A stretch of DNA of 64,000 nucleotides from DASXUX01 sp036504595 (GTDB lineage Bacteria > Planctomycetota > SZUA-567 > H5-PLA8): contig DASXUX010000095.1 in assembly GCA_036504595.1 (NCBI GenBank), positions 372,001 to 436,000 on the forward strand. The letters run 5' to 3'. Made by a program: the position numbers and the translations under genes. The notes beneath the pieces are model-generated. The model worked only from the letters and a program-made list of their open reading frames with translations, did not search any database and had not been told where the DNA came from. Below are positions 23,229-36,000 of this stretch, one piece after another (the stretch's first letter is position 1; every line of letters begins with the position of its first letter).

Positions 23229-24060
23229 CTACTTGGCGTCGCTGGTGCCACCGGTCTTGGCCGTCGTGGCGCTGTAGACCTGGTGCTGCAACTGCTGGTA
23301 GAACGTCCCATTGAAGATGACGAAGATCGGGACGTCCACCGGCTTGCCTTTGATCGTAGTGTTGGTCAGGCCGTAGTTCTTGAGCTGATCGGTGAAGGTT
23401 CCCTTGCTGAGCTTCACCGACAGCTTGGCCGTGCTCGGATTGGCGGAGGCCTTGCTCGTTAGTTTCACTGCGTCTCCACCATTCTTCGCGCTGCCCTTCG
23501 GATCGAGCGTGAACGACTTCGCTAGATCGCCGATACCCAGCGTCAGCTTCTGTCCGCCAAGCTGCGCCTTTGCCGGCAGGACAAGTGTTCCAGCCAGAGA
23601 AATACTGTCGTTCCCCGGCTTGCCAAAGCCCAGCTTGATCTTCAGCTTGGCATCCGGCAACGGCACCGAGCTTGTGGCCGGGCTGCCGGTCGGCGTGTCG
23701 CTGGCGTTGTTTGGATTTGTGCCGGCGGCGAGTTCCACACTGTCCGGGAATCCGTCGCCGTCCGTATCGGTTCCAGCCACTGGCGGCAGCGCTCCGCCGC
23801 CCGCCGCGTTAACCGTCAGGGACATCGTGCTGCTGGTGGCCATACCGGCGGCATCGGTGACGGTCACCTTCACGGTTACGGTGCCCGACGTGGCATAGGT
23901 GTGCGTCGGTGTTGCTCCAGTGCCGGCGGTGCCGTCGCCGAAGAGCCATGCGTAGGACAGAGCGTCGCCGTCCGCGTCGTCCGCACCAACTACGAAGGAT
24001 ACTGCCTCGTTGACAATCGCAGGGTTCGGTGTCGCTGTTGGCGGAGATGCGATCACCGGG
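23229..24060 (-). other. Shared tail of giant 1: PKD, TSP3, conserved C-terminal domain
   Basis: The last 277 residues match the tail of the other giant in order. A PKD domain (WLFGDGTAGTGATPTHTY) is followed by a calcium-type TSP3 loop (DTDGDGFPDSVELAAG), then about 150 residues ending KPVDVPIFVIFNGTFYQQL and a Thr/Gly/Lys-rich tail. Its fixed C-terminal place suggests secretion or anchoring; that is inference. Confidence 0.8.
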
Positions 24061-27000
24061 CCGGCATTGAGCACGTTGATCTTCACCGTCGCCGAGGTCG
24101 TGGCATAGTTTGCGTCCGTTGGAGCCAAGGTCGCCGACAGTGTCTGGCCGGAACCCACTGGCAGGACTGCGCCTGCAGCCGGCGAATAAGTGAATGTGCC
24201 GGCCGTGGCGCTGGTCGCATTGAGCTGTGTGTTGCTGAGAGCGGTCCCGGCGGTGATATCTGCCGGCGCGCTCCAGGTAATCACCGGGGTGGCCTTAGCG
24301 ATCACCAGCGTCCCAGTGGCCGAGCCCTGGTAGGTGGCATCGTTAATGGTCGCCACCACCACATAGGAGCCTGCGTTCGTCGGCTTCGTGGCGGATCCGG
24401 CATAGGTGAAATCGACTGTCAAATTAGCCGGAACGGTCGTAGCCGTCGCCGACTTCGCAGTTCCATCAAAGGTGGCCGACAGACCGGCAATCGTCACGCT
24501 CGCACTGGCCTTGGTTATCGTGAGCGTGCCGTTGACAGTGCCTTGGTAATCCGCGTCGTTGATGGTTGCGACGACCGCATAGCTGCCCACCGCGCTAGGC
24601 GCAGTGGCCGAGCCAGCATAGAGGATATTGACGTCCAGTCCCGCCGGGGTGGTCGTTGCCGTTACCGGCTTGGGCGTCCCGGTGTAGACCTGGCTCACAT
24701 TGGAAAGAGCAACCGTCCCAGTCGCCTTGCCCACGGTGAAGGACTGATCAACGTCCGGCGCGGCGCTGTAGTTGGCATCGCCGGCCTGCGAAGCCTGCAC
24801 CGTCACGGTTCCGCCGCCGGTAAGCGTAATCGTGCTGCCATCGACTCCCGTGGCTGTCGCCGGACCACTGACAATAGAGAACGTGACAGGATTGCCCGAC
24901 GCTCCGCCCGTGGCACTCACGGTGAACGGTGCATCGCCGAACGTCTTGCTAACCAGCGCACCGAACGTGATCGCCTGCGCCGCCTGGGCCACGTTGAAGG
25001 ATTGAGCAACATTCGGCGCGGCGCTGTAGTTAGCGTCGCCGGCCTGCGAAGCCTGCACCGTGACGGCCCCCGCTCCGGTGACTGTAATCGTGCTGCCGTT
25101 GACTCCCGTCGCCGTCGCCGGGCCATTGACAATGGAGAACGTGACAGGATTGCCCGACGCCCCGCCCGTGGCGCTCACGGTGAATGGTGCATCGCCGTAA
25201 GTCTTACCCGCCAGCGCACCGAACGTGATCGCCTGCGCTGCCTGGGCCACATTGAAGGATCGACCAACATCCGGCGCGGCGCTGTGGTTGGCGTCGCCGG
25301 CTTGCGAAGCGCCCACTGTTACTACCCCCACTCCGGTGATTGTAATCGTGCTGCCGTTGACTCCCGTCGCCGTCGCCGGACCACTGACAATGGAGAACGT
25401 GACAGGATTGCCCGACGCTCCGCCCGTGGCACTCACGGTGAACGGTGCATCGCCGTAAGTCTTACCCGCCAGCGCACCGAACGTGATCGCCTGCGCCGCC
25501 TGAGCCACATTGAAGGATCGATCAACGTCCGGCGCCGCGTTGTAGTTGGCGTCGCCGGCTTGCGAGGCGCGCACTGTCACTACCCCCGCTCCGGTGATCG
25601 TAATCGTGCTGCCGTTGACTCCCGTCGCCGTCGCCGGACCACTGACAATGGAGAACGTGACAGGATTGCCCGACGCTCCGCCCGTGGCGCTCACGGTGAA
25701 CGGTGCATCGCCGAACGTCTTGTTAACCAGTGAAGCGAACGTGACCGCCTGTGCCGCCTTGGCCACATTGAAGGATTGATCAACGTTCGGCGCGGCGTTG
25801 TAGTTGGCGTCGCCGGCTTGCGAGGCGCGCACTGTTACTACCCCCGCTCCGGTGATCGTAATCGTGCTGCCGTTGACTCCCGTCGCCGTCGCCGGGCCAC
25901 CGGCAATGGAGAACGTGACAGGATTGCCCGACGCTCCGCCCGTGGCACTCACGGTGAACGGTGGATCGCCGAACGTCTTGTTAACCAGTGAAGCGAACGT
26001 GACCGCCTGTGCCGCCTTGGCCACATTGAAGGATTGATCAACGTTGGGCGCGGCGCTGTAGTTGACGTCGCCGGCCTGCGAAGCGCGCACTATTACTACC
26101 CCCGCTCCGGTGATTGTAATCGTGCTACCGTTGACTCCCGTCGCCGTCGCCGGGCCACCGGCAATGGAGAACGTGACAGGATTGCCCGACGCTCCGCCCG
26201 TGGCGCTCACGGTGAACGGTGCATCGCCGTACGTCTTGCCCGCCAGCGCACCGAACGTGATCGCCTGCGCCGCCTTGGCAACATTGAAGGATTGATCAAC
26301 GTTCGGCGCGGCGCTGTAGTTGACGTCGCCGGCCTGCGAAGCGCGCACTGTTACTACGCCCGCTCCGGTGATTGTAATCGTGCTACCGTTGACTCCCGTC
26401 GCCGTCGCCGGCCCACTGAAAATGGAGAACGTGATAGGATTGCCCGACGCTCCGCCCGTGGCGCTCACGGTGAACGGTGCATCGCCGAACGTCTTGTTAA
26501 CCAGCGCACCGAAGGTGATCGCCTGGTTGGCCTGAGTTACTGTCAGCGTTCCATCGATGTGTGTGATGGTATAGTCGTTCGACGTTGCGCCGCTGGGCGT
26601 AATGGCATACGGACCCGGTATGCTCGTCCCATTCGCTGCAGTCGCCAGACTGACCGGCGTTGCCAGCATGTCCGGGCCGTCTGCATAGACGAATCCGGAA
26701 TAGGTCGCCGTGAACGTCGGGTTCGCTTGGCCGTACTGGCGTGTCGCATTGTTCGCAGTAATGCTCAGCGCCGCCTTGCTGACCGTGAACGGCTGGTCCA
26801 CCGGGGCGGCTGCGGCATACAGCGCATTGCCCAGTTGAGAAGCCCGCACGGTCACGGTTCCGGCGCCAATAATGGTGACGGTATTGCCGCTGATCGTTGC
26901 CGGGCCGCTGACGATCTCGTACTGAACGGCCAGCGGCGATGTCGTCGTGGCCGAAACGGGGAACGGTGCATCGCCATAGACCTTGTTCGCCAAAGCGGTG

Positions 27001-30000
27001 AAGGTAATAGTCTGCGGCGTGGCAAGCACGTTGAAGGACTGCTGCACGTCCGGCGCAGCATTATAATTGGAGTCACCGGCCTGCGAAGCCGTCACCGTCA
27101 CCTCGCCCAGCCCGGTCAGGTGAATTGTGTCGGCGCCAATCAAAGTCGCAGGCACGCTGACAGCGAAGGTGACCGTCTGGCCGGAACTGGCGGTAGCCGA
27201 AACCTGGAAATCAGGATCGGTCACCAGCTTATCCGCCAGCGCTCCAAAGTTGATCGTCTGATCAGCCTTGGTAATGGTCAGCGTGGCGGCCGCGCCGTAC
27301 GAGATCGCGTAGTTGTCGTCGGCCGCGCCCGCAGCACTGATTGAGCCAGGATAGGCTGCCACTGGGTCTGACGCCAAGACCGTCGTCGTCAGGCTCGGAA
27401 GCGTGGTTAATACGGCTGGGGTGTCGCTGCCGACGAAGCCGGTATAAGTGGCCGTGAAGACTGGATCGGCGGCCAGATATTTCCGAGAGGCATTATTGGG
27501 AGTAATCGTCAGTGCCGCCTGGCCGACGGCGATGACGGCATCCACGGGGACCGCCGGGTTGTAAGCCGCGTCGCCGTTCTGCGAGGCGCGCACGGTCACG
27601 TTGCCGACGCCCACGAAGGTGATCACGTGGCCCGCGTCCATCGTGCCCGGACCGCTCAAGACGCTGTAAGTAACAGGCAATCCCGAGGTGATGCTGGCGC
27701 TATTGGTCAAATCGAAATCGAACGAGTCGCCATACATATAAGGTCCGGGGATCGGGCCGAACGTGATCGCCTGATCGGCCTTCACCACGTCGAAGCTCTG
27801 CTCAACCGGCGGAGCTGGGTGGTGTTTGGCGTCGCCGGCTTGCGTAGCGCGCACAACGACCGTGCCGACCGTGCCGTCCAGCGTGAGCTGGTTGCCAACG
27901 ATGGTTGCCGGACCGGATACTTTTGTGAAGGTGACCGGCAGCCCCGAACTGGCCGTAGCGACCAGGTTGAACGGGCCGGCGTTTGCAGGCTTGTCGGCTA
28001 GAGGGCCGAAGGTGATGGTCTGGTCGCTTTGTGTGACGGTTCCTCGCGCGGCCAGTTCGGCATACCCGACGTAGCCGTTCTGCTGCTGGCTGAACGCGAA
28101 CTGAACTTCCGTCACGCCGCCGGCAGTGAGGTCGAGGTGAACCCACGCGCTGTTCACGCCGCCGGGATTATAGTTAATGGCGTGCAGGGTGGTGCCATTG
28201 GGAGACACGCAGCTAACGGTAACACGCGGTTGCGTGCGCCCATTGTCACCCCAGGCCGTGAACACATCGATCCCGGTAAGGTCGTAAGCTTGCGGCAAGG
28301 TGTAGGTGAGAACCCAATAGTCGCGGATGATCACTGAGCCCGGACCGCCGGTGCCCGCCCCGGGTAACACGCCGACGGAGCCGTCGGTGAGCGTTGCCCA
28401 ACTCGAAGACGAATTGTCAATACCGGTTGGATCCTGAGGTGCCCCGCCGGAAAGCGCCAGCGTGGTGCCTGGGACCGCCAGAATATTCGGCACCGGTACC
28501 ACGGCTTGATAGCCAATATCACCTTGGGGGAACGTGGTGGAAATGTCAGTCTCCACGACGGCTCCGCCGCTGGTGTCCGGACCCACGGTGACCGTCACGG
28601 TATAGACGTTGGTGGTGGTGGAAGCGCTCAGATTAGTGGCTGTGTAGGTCACCGGGCTGCTAAAGTCCTGGGGTGAGCCGGACGCTTTATCACACGTAGC
28701 CCCCGCGGACAAGGTGTAGGTTGGCGCCAGCGCCGTCAATGCTGTGCCAAACGGAACTCTCATGCTGATGTTTGATCCGGAGATAACCGCGGCTCCCAAG
28801 CCCGGGAAGGTAAAGCTGGTGATCAGTGGCTTGGCAGGCGCCGTCATCGTGGCGATCACTTCGCTGGGGTAGAGCACTGCGTTGTAGATCCGCACATCGA
28901 ACAACTTGCCTTGATAGAAACTCTCGCAATTCGTGTTGCCCTGTTGCTCCCGTGCTCCCAACACCAAGTGTTGAGCGCTAGCCAGATTGTAGTTCTGGGC
29001 CGGGTTGTTGCTGGTTGTGCCGCAGAACACGCCGTCCACGTAAATCGTTCGGGTGCCGCTGACCTTGTCCCAAACGCCTGCAAAATGATGCCAATCGCCG
29101 TCTCTGAGGTCGACACCAGCGCTGTTCCCGTCCTGGTTGTCAGGATTGCGCATGGTGAAGGTACAGCTCACGTCGTCCCTTCGCCGGAATTGCCAGCCGA
29201 TACCGTTCTCGCCCCGCTTGGACACATAAGGATTCCAGTTGCCAGGGATCCCCTTGGCCCAGAAAGTCAACGTAAAGTGACTCTGGATGTTGTCGTCAAA
29301 GGTGTTCACATACGTCCCCCCGTCAACGTTCGCGCTGTTGGCGATTCGCACCGCTGCATTGTTGGCCATCAGATTCAGCGAGTTGAGGCCAGTAAAGCCC
29401 GGAGGCACATCCGTGCTATAAGCAACTCCACCCACCGCTATGCCGTCATGTGTGCCAGGGGGATGAGCGCCGGAGATATCGTTCAGGTTCGTGTCGCCCG
29501 CAACCCAGCGCCCGATCAACAGTCCAGAGCGGTTGGGAGCCTGCGTAAGCGATACGTAATAGGCGTTGGTAACGGAATGATCCGAATTGGTGACTGTGTA
29601 CGTTACTGGATTGGAGAAGTCATGGGTGGAACCGGAAGCCAAATCGCAGGTAGCTCCCGTGGACAAGGTGTAGGTCGGAGACAGCGCCGTCACCGGCGTG
29701 CCAAAGGGAACGACCAAGCTGATGGTTGTTCCGGAGATGGTGGCCTCTCCCAAGCCGGGGAAGGTGAAACTGGTGATCCTTACCGGCGCTGCAGGGGCCG
29801 CCATGATAGCGACTACCTCATCGGGATAGAGCGCGGCATTGTAGATCCGCACGTCGAACAACTTGCCCGGGAAATAATTCCAGCCGTTCTGCCGGCCGCC
29901 CAACACCATGTGTTCGTTGGGTGCCAGGTTGTATTTTTGGCTGTTGTTGTTGCTCACCACGTCTGAGAGCACACCGTCCACGTAATTCGTCCGGGTACCC

Positions 30001-33000
30001 GTGACCTGGTTCCAAACGGTCGCAAAATGATGCCAAATGCCGTCGTTGCTGCAGGGGATATATCCGCCGGGCGCCCAACCGTCTTCGTTGTCAATCCCGC
30101 GCGCGGTGAGACCCACCTGATTGGAATTTCCAAACCTGCGGAATTGCCAGCCAATGCCGTTTTCGCCCTGCTTGGACACATAGGGCGACCAGTCATTCGG
30201 GAAACCCTTGGCCCAGAAAGCGACCGTAAAGTGGGTTCGGATGTTGTCATCATAGGTGTTCATGTACGACGCCCCATCGCCGGTCGCGCTGTTGGCGATT
30301 TCCACCGCGACATCGCCGGTCGATAAATCCAGCGACTTGCCAGGGAAGCCTGTGGGCACATCCGCGCTGTAGGCCAGCGATGCCGTATTCCCCACAGGTA
30401 TGCCGTCATGTGTGCCCGGGGGGGTTGCGCCCGAGATATCGGCCAGGTTCGTGGCGCCGGCAACCCAGCGCCCGATCAGAGCCAAATCGCGGTTATACTT
30501 CGTAACGGTCACGGTATAGACGTTCGTAACGCTGAGGTCGTTGGAGGTGATTGCATAGGTCTTCGGGCTGCTGAAGTCCCTGAGACTTCCGGAGGGCGGA
30601 CTTCCCGCTGACCCTAACGACGTGGTATAGAACAGTTGCATATTAGTTACGGACATGTCCTTCGGCACGCTCACGTCAATGGTGCGCGCGCCCTGGTTGA
30701 TGACGGCAGAAATCGCACCGGGGACTGTGACGGACACAACTTCCGCCGCCTGCGCCGTGCTGACCTCAATCAGTTGGAAGCCGTTGAGCATGAGAGGCTG
30801 GTTATTGCCTGCCTTCTGAGTTCCGGTCGCTTTGACAAGGATCTTGCCGTTTACGTCAGGTGCGACGTTTTGGAATTTCACGTAATTCCCGTTCTCAACC
30901 CAAGCCGACTGGCTCACGCCTTGCCCGTCGATCATCTGGTCCACACCATTAACTGTGAACGTGCCGTGGCTGAAATTATCGGGCCACAAGCTGGCGATGT
31001 ACAAATCGTACTTTGAGCCCGCGGAGAGGCCGTTAATTTCGCCTGTCCTGATACCCACGCCCTCGCCCCAATTATCCTGGCTCCAGAAGAACACCCCGCC
31101 GTGGAGCAGCGTAAGCGGAGGATTTCCCCACGTTCCTGCACCGTTAAAATTGACAAAAGAGAAGCCCACGGTCGTCGCAAAGCCATTTTCATCCTGCAAA
31201 TTGGCGCCCGATTTTGCTCGCGCCACACTGTTCCAGACCTTGTTAAGGCCGTTGTCAGGAGCGGGGCCCGCGAACCCAAAATCGGTTTGATCGGAAATGT
31301 TTACGTTGATCTGCACGCTTGGCGCGACGACATTGAGCCGCACGGTATAGACGTTGGTGACCAAGTTATCCGAACTAGTAACTGAGTATGTCACGGGAGT
31401 CGTGAAGTCATGGGCGGAACCCGACGCCTTGTCGCAGGTAGCTCCCGTGGACAACGTGTAGGTGGGAGACAGCAGCGTCAGCGGCGCGCTATTCGGAACG
31501 GTGATGCTGATGTTTAGCCCGTTGATCGTCGCAGCCCCCAAGCCGGGGAACGTAAAGCTGGTAATCAACGCCTCCGGCGGAGTGGGCAGCGTCACGAGGG
31601 CGAGAACCTCGCTGGGATAGAGCGCAGCGTTGTAGATCTGCACATCGAACAACTTGCCCTGGAAACAACTCTCAAAGCCACCGTCGTTGCCGCCGCTTCG
31701 CTCCCGGCCACCCAACACAAGGTGTTTGATGGAGCCGAGGTTATAGTCTTGGGCCGCGTTATTGTAGACCACGTTCGAGAGCACGCCGTCCAGGTACATC
31801 GTTCGGGTACCGGTGGCCTTGTTCCAAACCGCGGCATAATGGTGCCACTGGCCGTCGACGGGGGTTGGGATGTAACCGCCGCTCGGGTTTGGGTCTTCGT
31901 TGTCAATTCCACGAATGACGAGACCTAACTTGTCGTTATTAAATCGGCGGTACTGCCAGCCATATCCGTCCTCGCCTCGCTTGGTCAAGAACGGCTGCCA
32001 GTCGCCCGGCAAACCCTTGGCCCAGAAAGCGACGGTGAAGTGGTCTCGGATATTGCCGTCGAAGGTGTCCCGGTAAGACGGGCCATCTGTCGTCGCGGTG
32101 TTGGCGATCTGCACCGCCACGCTGCCGGCCGTCAAATCCAGTGACTTGCGCCCGGCGAAGCCCGGGGGCACATCCGTGCTAAAGACGATCCCCGGACCGC
32201 CTATGCCGTCATGTGTGCCAACGGGAGTCGCGCCCGAAATATCGGCCAGGGTCGCGTCGCCGGCAACCCAGCGCCCGATCAAGCCGAAAACGGGGTGCTT
32301 GGTGACCGTCACGGTATAGACGTTGGTGAGGGTGCTATCCGAATTGGTGACCGAGTAGGTCACTGGATTGGTGAAGTCCTGCGGGGAACCACTCAGTTTG
32401 TCGCACGAAGCCCCCGAGGAAATAACGAAGGTTGGCATCATCGCCGTCACCGCTGTGGTCACCGGAACATTGATGGTGATGTTCGTTCCGGAGATGATTG
32501 CGTCGCCCAAGCCTGGGAACGTAAAGCCGGTCATCAACGCCGGCTGCTGGGCAGGCGTCGTCATCACGGTGGCCACTTCATTGGGGTAGAGCGCCGCGTT
32601 ATACACCTGCACGTCGAACAGCAAGCCCGGGAAGAACGCTTCGGAATCCGTGTTGCCGCCGCCTTGCTGCCGGGCGCCCAACACCAGGTGTTTGCCGGGT
32701 GCTTGATTCATCCGTTCGCCGTTGGAATTTGTGACCACGTTTGAGAGCACCCCGTCAATGTAGAGGGTGCGCGTGCCGAGAGCCTGATTCCAAACCGTTG
32801 CATAATGATGCCAGTTGCCGTCGGTTGGAAGCTTGGTATACCCGGCGCTCGGCCAGCAGTCTTCGTTCTCGATCCCACGCTCCGTGAGTCCCAGATGCTC
32901 GTTCCCAAATCGGCGGATTTGCCAGCCGATTCCGTCCTCGCCGCGCTTGGATACAAAGGGCGACCAGTCGCCCGGGAGACCCTTGGCCCAGAAGGCAACG

Positions 33001-36000
33001 GTGAAGTGGTCCTTCATGTTGGTATCATAGGTGTTCACATACGACGCCCCATCGGTATTCGCGCTGTTGTTGATCTGCACCCCTACGTTTCCGCCGCCGC
33101 CGCCTGTCAGGTCCAGAGACTGCAGGCCCGCAAAGGCCGCGATCGGGGGCACATCCGCGCTATAGGCGAGCAATCCAGCATTTCCCCCCACCGCCGTGCC
33201 ATTATGTGTGCCTGCGGGAGTAGCGCCTGAGATATCGGTCAAGTTTGGCTGGCCCCACGCCCAGCGGCCGATTAGGGCAAGCGCGGGGTTGGACATCGTC
33301 CTGACCGTCACAGTGTACTGCTGGACAACGAGCGAATCCGACGACGTGACTGTGTAAACCAGCGGGCTGGAGAAGTCCTGGACGGAGCCGGACGCGCGGT
33401 CGCACGTCGCACCGTAAACGAGCGTGTAGGTAGGCGCGAGGTTGGCGATATTCGACCCATACGGCACGGCCCAGTCGATGGTGTGGGTCGCCTGGTTAAT
33501 GATGCCTGGATAGTCCGCCGCACCGAATTGCTTCATGATCGCGGACGGCGTTTGCGGCGGGTAGGTCGTCGTGATGGCGTACTTGTTCGTGAGATAGGCG
33601 CCCACTCGATCCTCGTCAGCCGCCGACAGCGGGGTGGCGTAGACAATGATCTCAGCCACGTCGAGTTCGCCATTCCCCCACGAATTGTTCGGGCGCCCGA
33701 TGCGGCCAAAGGCGCTATTGTGATTGACGGGGTTCACCTTGAGGATCATGTAACGGTTCACGTCGTTGGAGAAAAACCAATTGTTGCCGTTTCTGGTCGC
33801 ACCGACGCCATTCACCGATACCGCGTTGGGAGGATTTCCATCCCACATCTGCGTCGAGCCGCCCTGTAACATCCAGCTTTCATCGTTCACTTCGCCGATG
33901 GGGCCGCCCCAGTCGTTGCCCCAATGGCTGGGGTTGTTGGGATCAACGGCGTAGCGCCCCGACCTGAAGACGATGAACTCCTGCCCGGGAGTGATGTCAT
34001 GGTTGATGGCCAGATTGCTGCCGCGGAACTGAACGGCCGGCAGACCATTGACCTGGGAGGCCGCAAACACCGGCGTGCCGACACCAACAGTGGCGTGGTT
34101 ATTATTGCCCGATCGATCTTGCCAACCGGTGACAGTGCTCCCGGCGGTCGTCACACCCACCGAAGAGTCGTACCACGCGTTCAGTCCGGTGACCACAGGC
34201 AGTCCCAAAACGGTGACCGTCACGGTATAGTCGTTAACCGTAGCGCCGTCGGTGACTTTGTAGACTTGCGGAGCGGTGAAGTCATATCCGGTGGGCCCGC
34301 CGTTATCCTTATCGCACGTTCCCGTGGTCAGCGTGTAGGTCGGTTTGAGGCTGGTCACAACCGTCGTACTTGGCACGAATACGCTGATGGTCTTTGCGGC
34401 CTGATTAATCTCGCCGGAATTTCCCGCGATACTAAAGGACAGAATTTGAGCCGGCAGCGGCGGATGGGGATCTACCGGGAAGAAGACGCCGGAGATGCCG
34501 TTGACGAGATTCAAATTACCGAAGTTGGCAAAACTGCCTTTCTTCCAGCCGGCGGACATGTCATAGCCGCCCCCGCCCTGGTAGAACCCAATGACCAAGT
34601 GAACCGAATCCATGTTCAGTAGCACTTGACCCGTTCGCCCGGTATTCCCCTGCCAGTAGTTATTGTTCACGATGTATTCGCCAGAATCGGCAAAGCTGCC
34701 GTTGCGATTCAGGTCCATGTAGACCGCGCTGCCGTCATCGCTGGAGGTGCCGAACGTGTAGAGACCGTGTCCACCGGCCGCCAGCACATCGAACCAACCC
34801 TCCCAGAGAATTGCAAAGTTGTTGCCGCCCGGGTTCCCTGGAACGCCCCAGTTACCACCGTGGTAGTCGATGTTGGCAACTTGGAGGCCTGTGGCGGCCG
34901 GAGTATTCCCCATCAAAGTGGTAATGGGATCCAACAAGGCTGGGGCCGTGTTAAAGAAGTACGTGCTCACAATCAAGCCTTCGGGGGCGCTCAACGTTGC
35001 GGTGTAATTAGCCGTGGAAAGCCCCGCCGTGACGATGTAGGTTTGCGGAGTGGTGAAGTCCAGAACCGTTCCGGACAGGGGATTGCCTGTCGCGCCAAGG
35101 GAGGTCGTATACGTTGGCGCAAGAGCTGTCAGATTGGTTCCCCGCGGCAGGTAAGATTTGATGGTCTTTGTGCTCTGATCGAGCATGGTCTTCGAAGCGA
35201 CAACGCCGGGATTGAAGCTCAAAATGAGCGGATCGAAGCCAACGTCGCTGAACAAGACGTCCGAGATTGCTCCATTGTTGTGGGACGTCACGGCCAAACC
35301 GACATAGATCGGGTCGGCCATGGTCACCGGGTGGTTCGTGACCAGGTTCCATGTCGTGCCATCAGGAGACTGGTAGGCGTAGAACATATTGCCCGTGCGG
35401 ACGAGACGCAGCCAGCGCGGCGCAGGGCCGCCGACGTTTGGCCCGCCCCAAGACCCGCCACCCTGTACGTCGCGGGCTTGCATAGTCGTCTGATTCGAGG
35501 GTGTGACAACGACGCTCGCGTGCGGCGACCCGGAGGTCAGGTTGGCGCGCGCCATGATACCAGCCTTGGCCCAGCCGTCGGTGTTCTGCTGCGAGAGGAC
35601 GTGCGTCGTCAGCGAAAAATCGCCGCTGATGGGCTGATACATGTAATGGGCTCTGTCCACCGGATCCCAAATGTCGCTGCCGCTGCCACCGATGTCGAAC
35701 CTGGCTGAAGTGGCATCGTAGTACACGCTGCCGGGGTATTGCGGATCGCCGGTGCCGCCGTTGAGGTCGGTCTGAAGCCACGACCCTGGCAGGGCGGGCA
35801 AGCCGGGCGTGTCAATCGCGACGTTGTCGAAGACCGCTGTTGAACTGGTGTTATCACCAGCATCGACACACAAGCCCGCATAGACCGCACCGCCCAAGCC
35901 GCCGCAGCCATGACCGCCCGTAAAGGTCCAAGTGACACCGTCCGCGGATATGAAACTGCGAATCTCGCCGCTGGTGCGGAGCAAGCGCACCCAATACGGC

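Noticed and set aside
23901..27344. Long plus-strand open frames opposite giant 1 (for example 610 and 436 codons)
   Set aside because: They are antisense to repeat-rich coding sequence, arginine-rich, without start sites or known domains, and repeat with the 258-bp period of the real gene.
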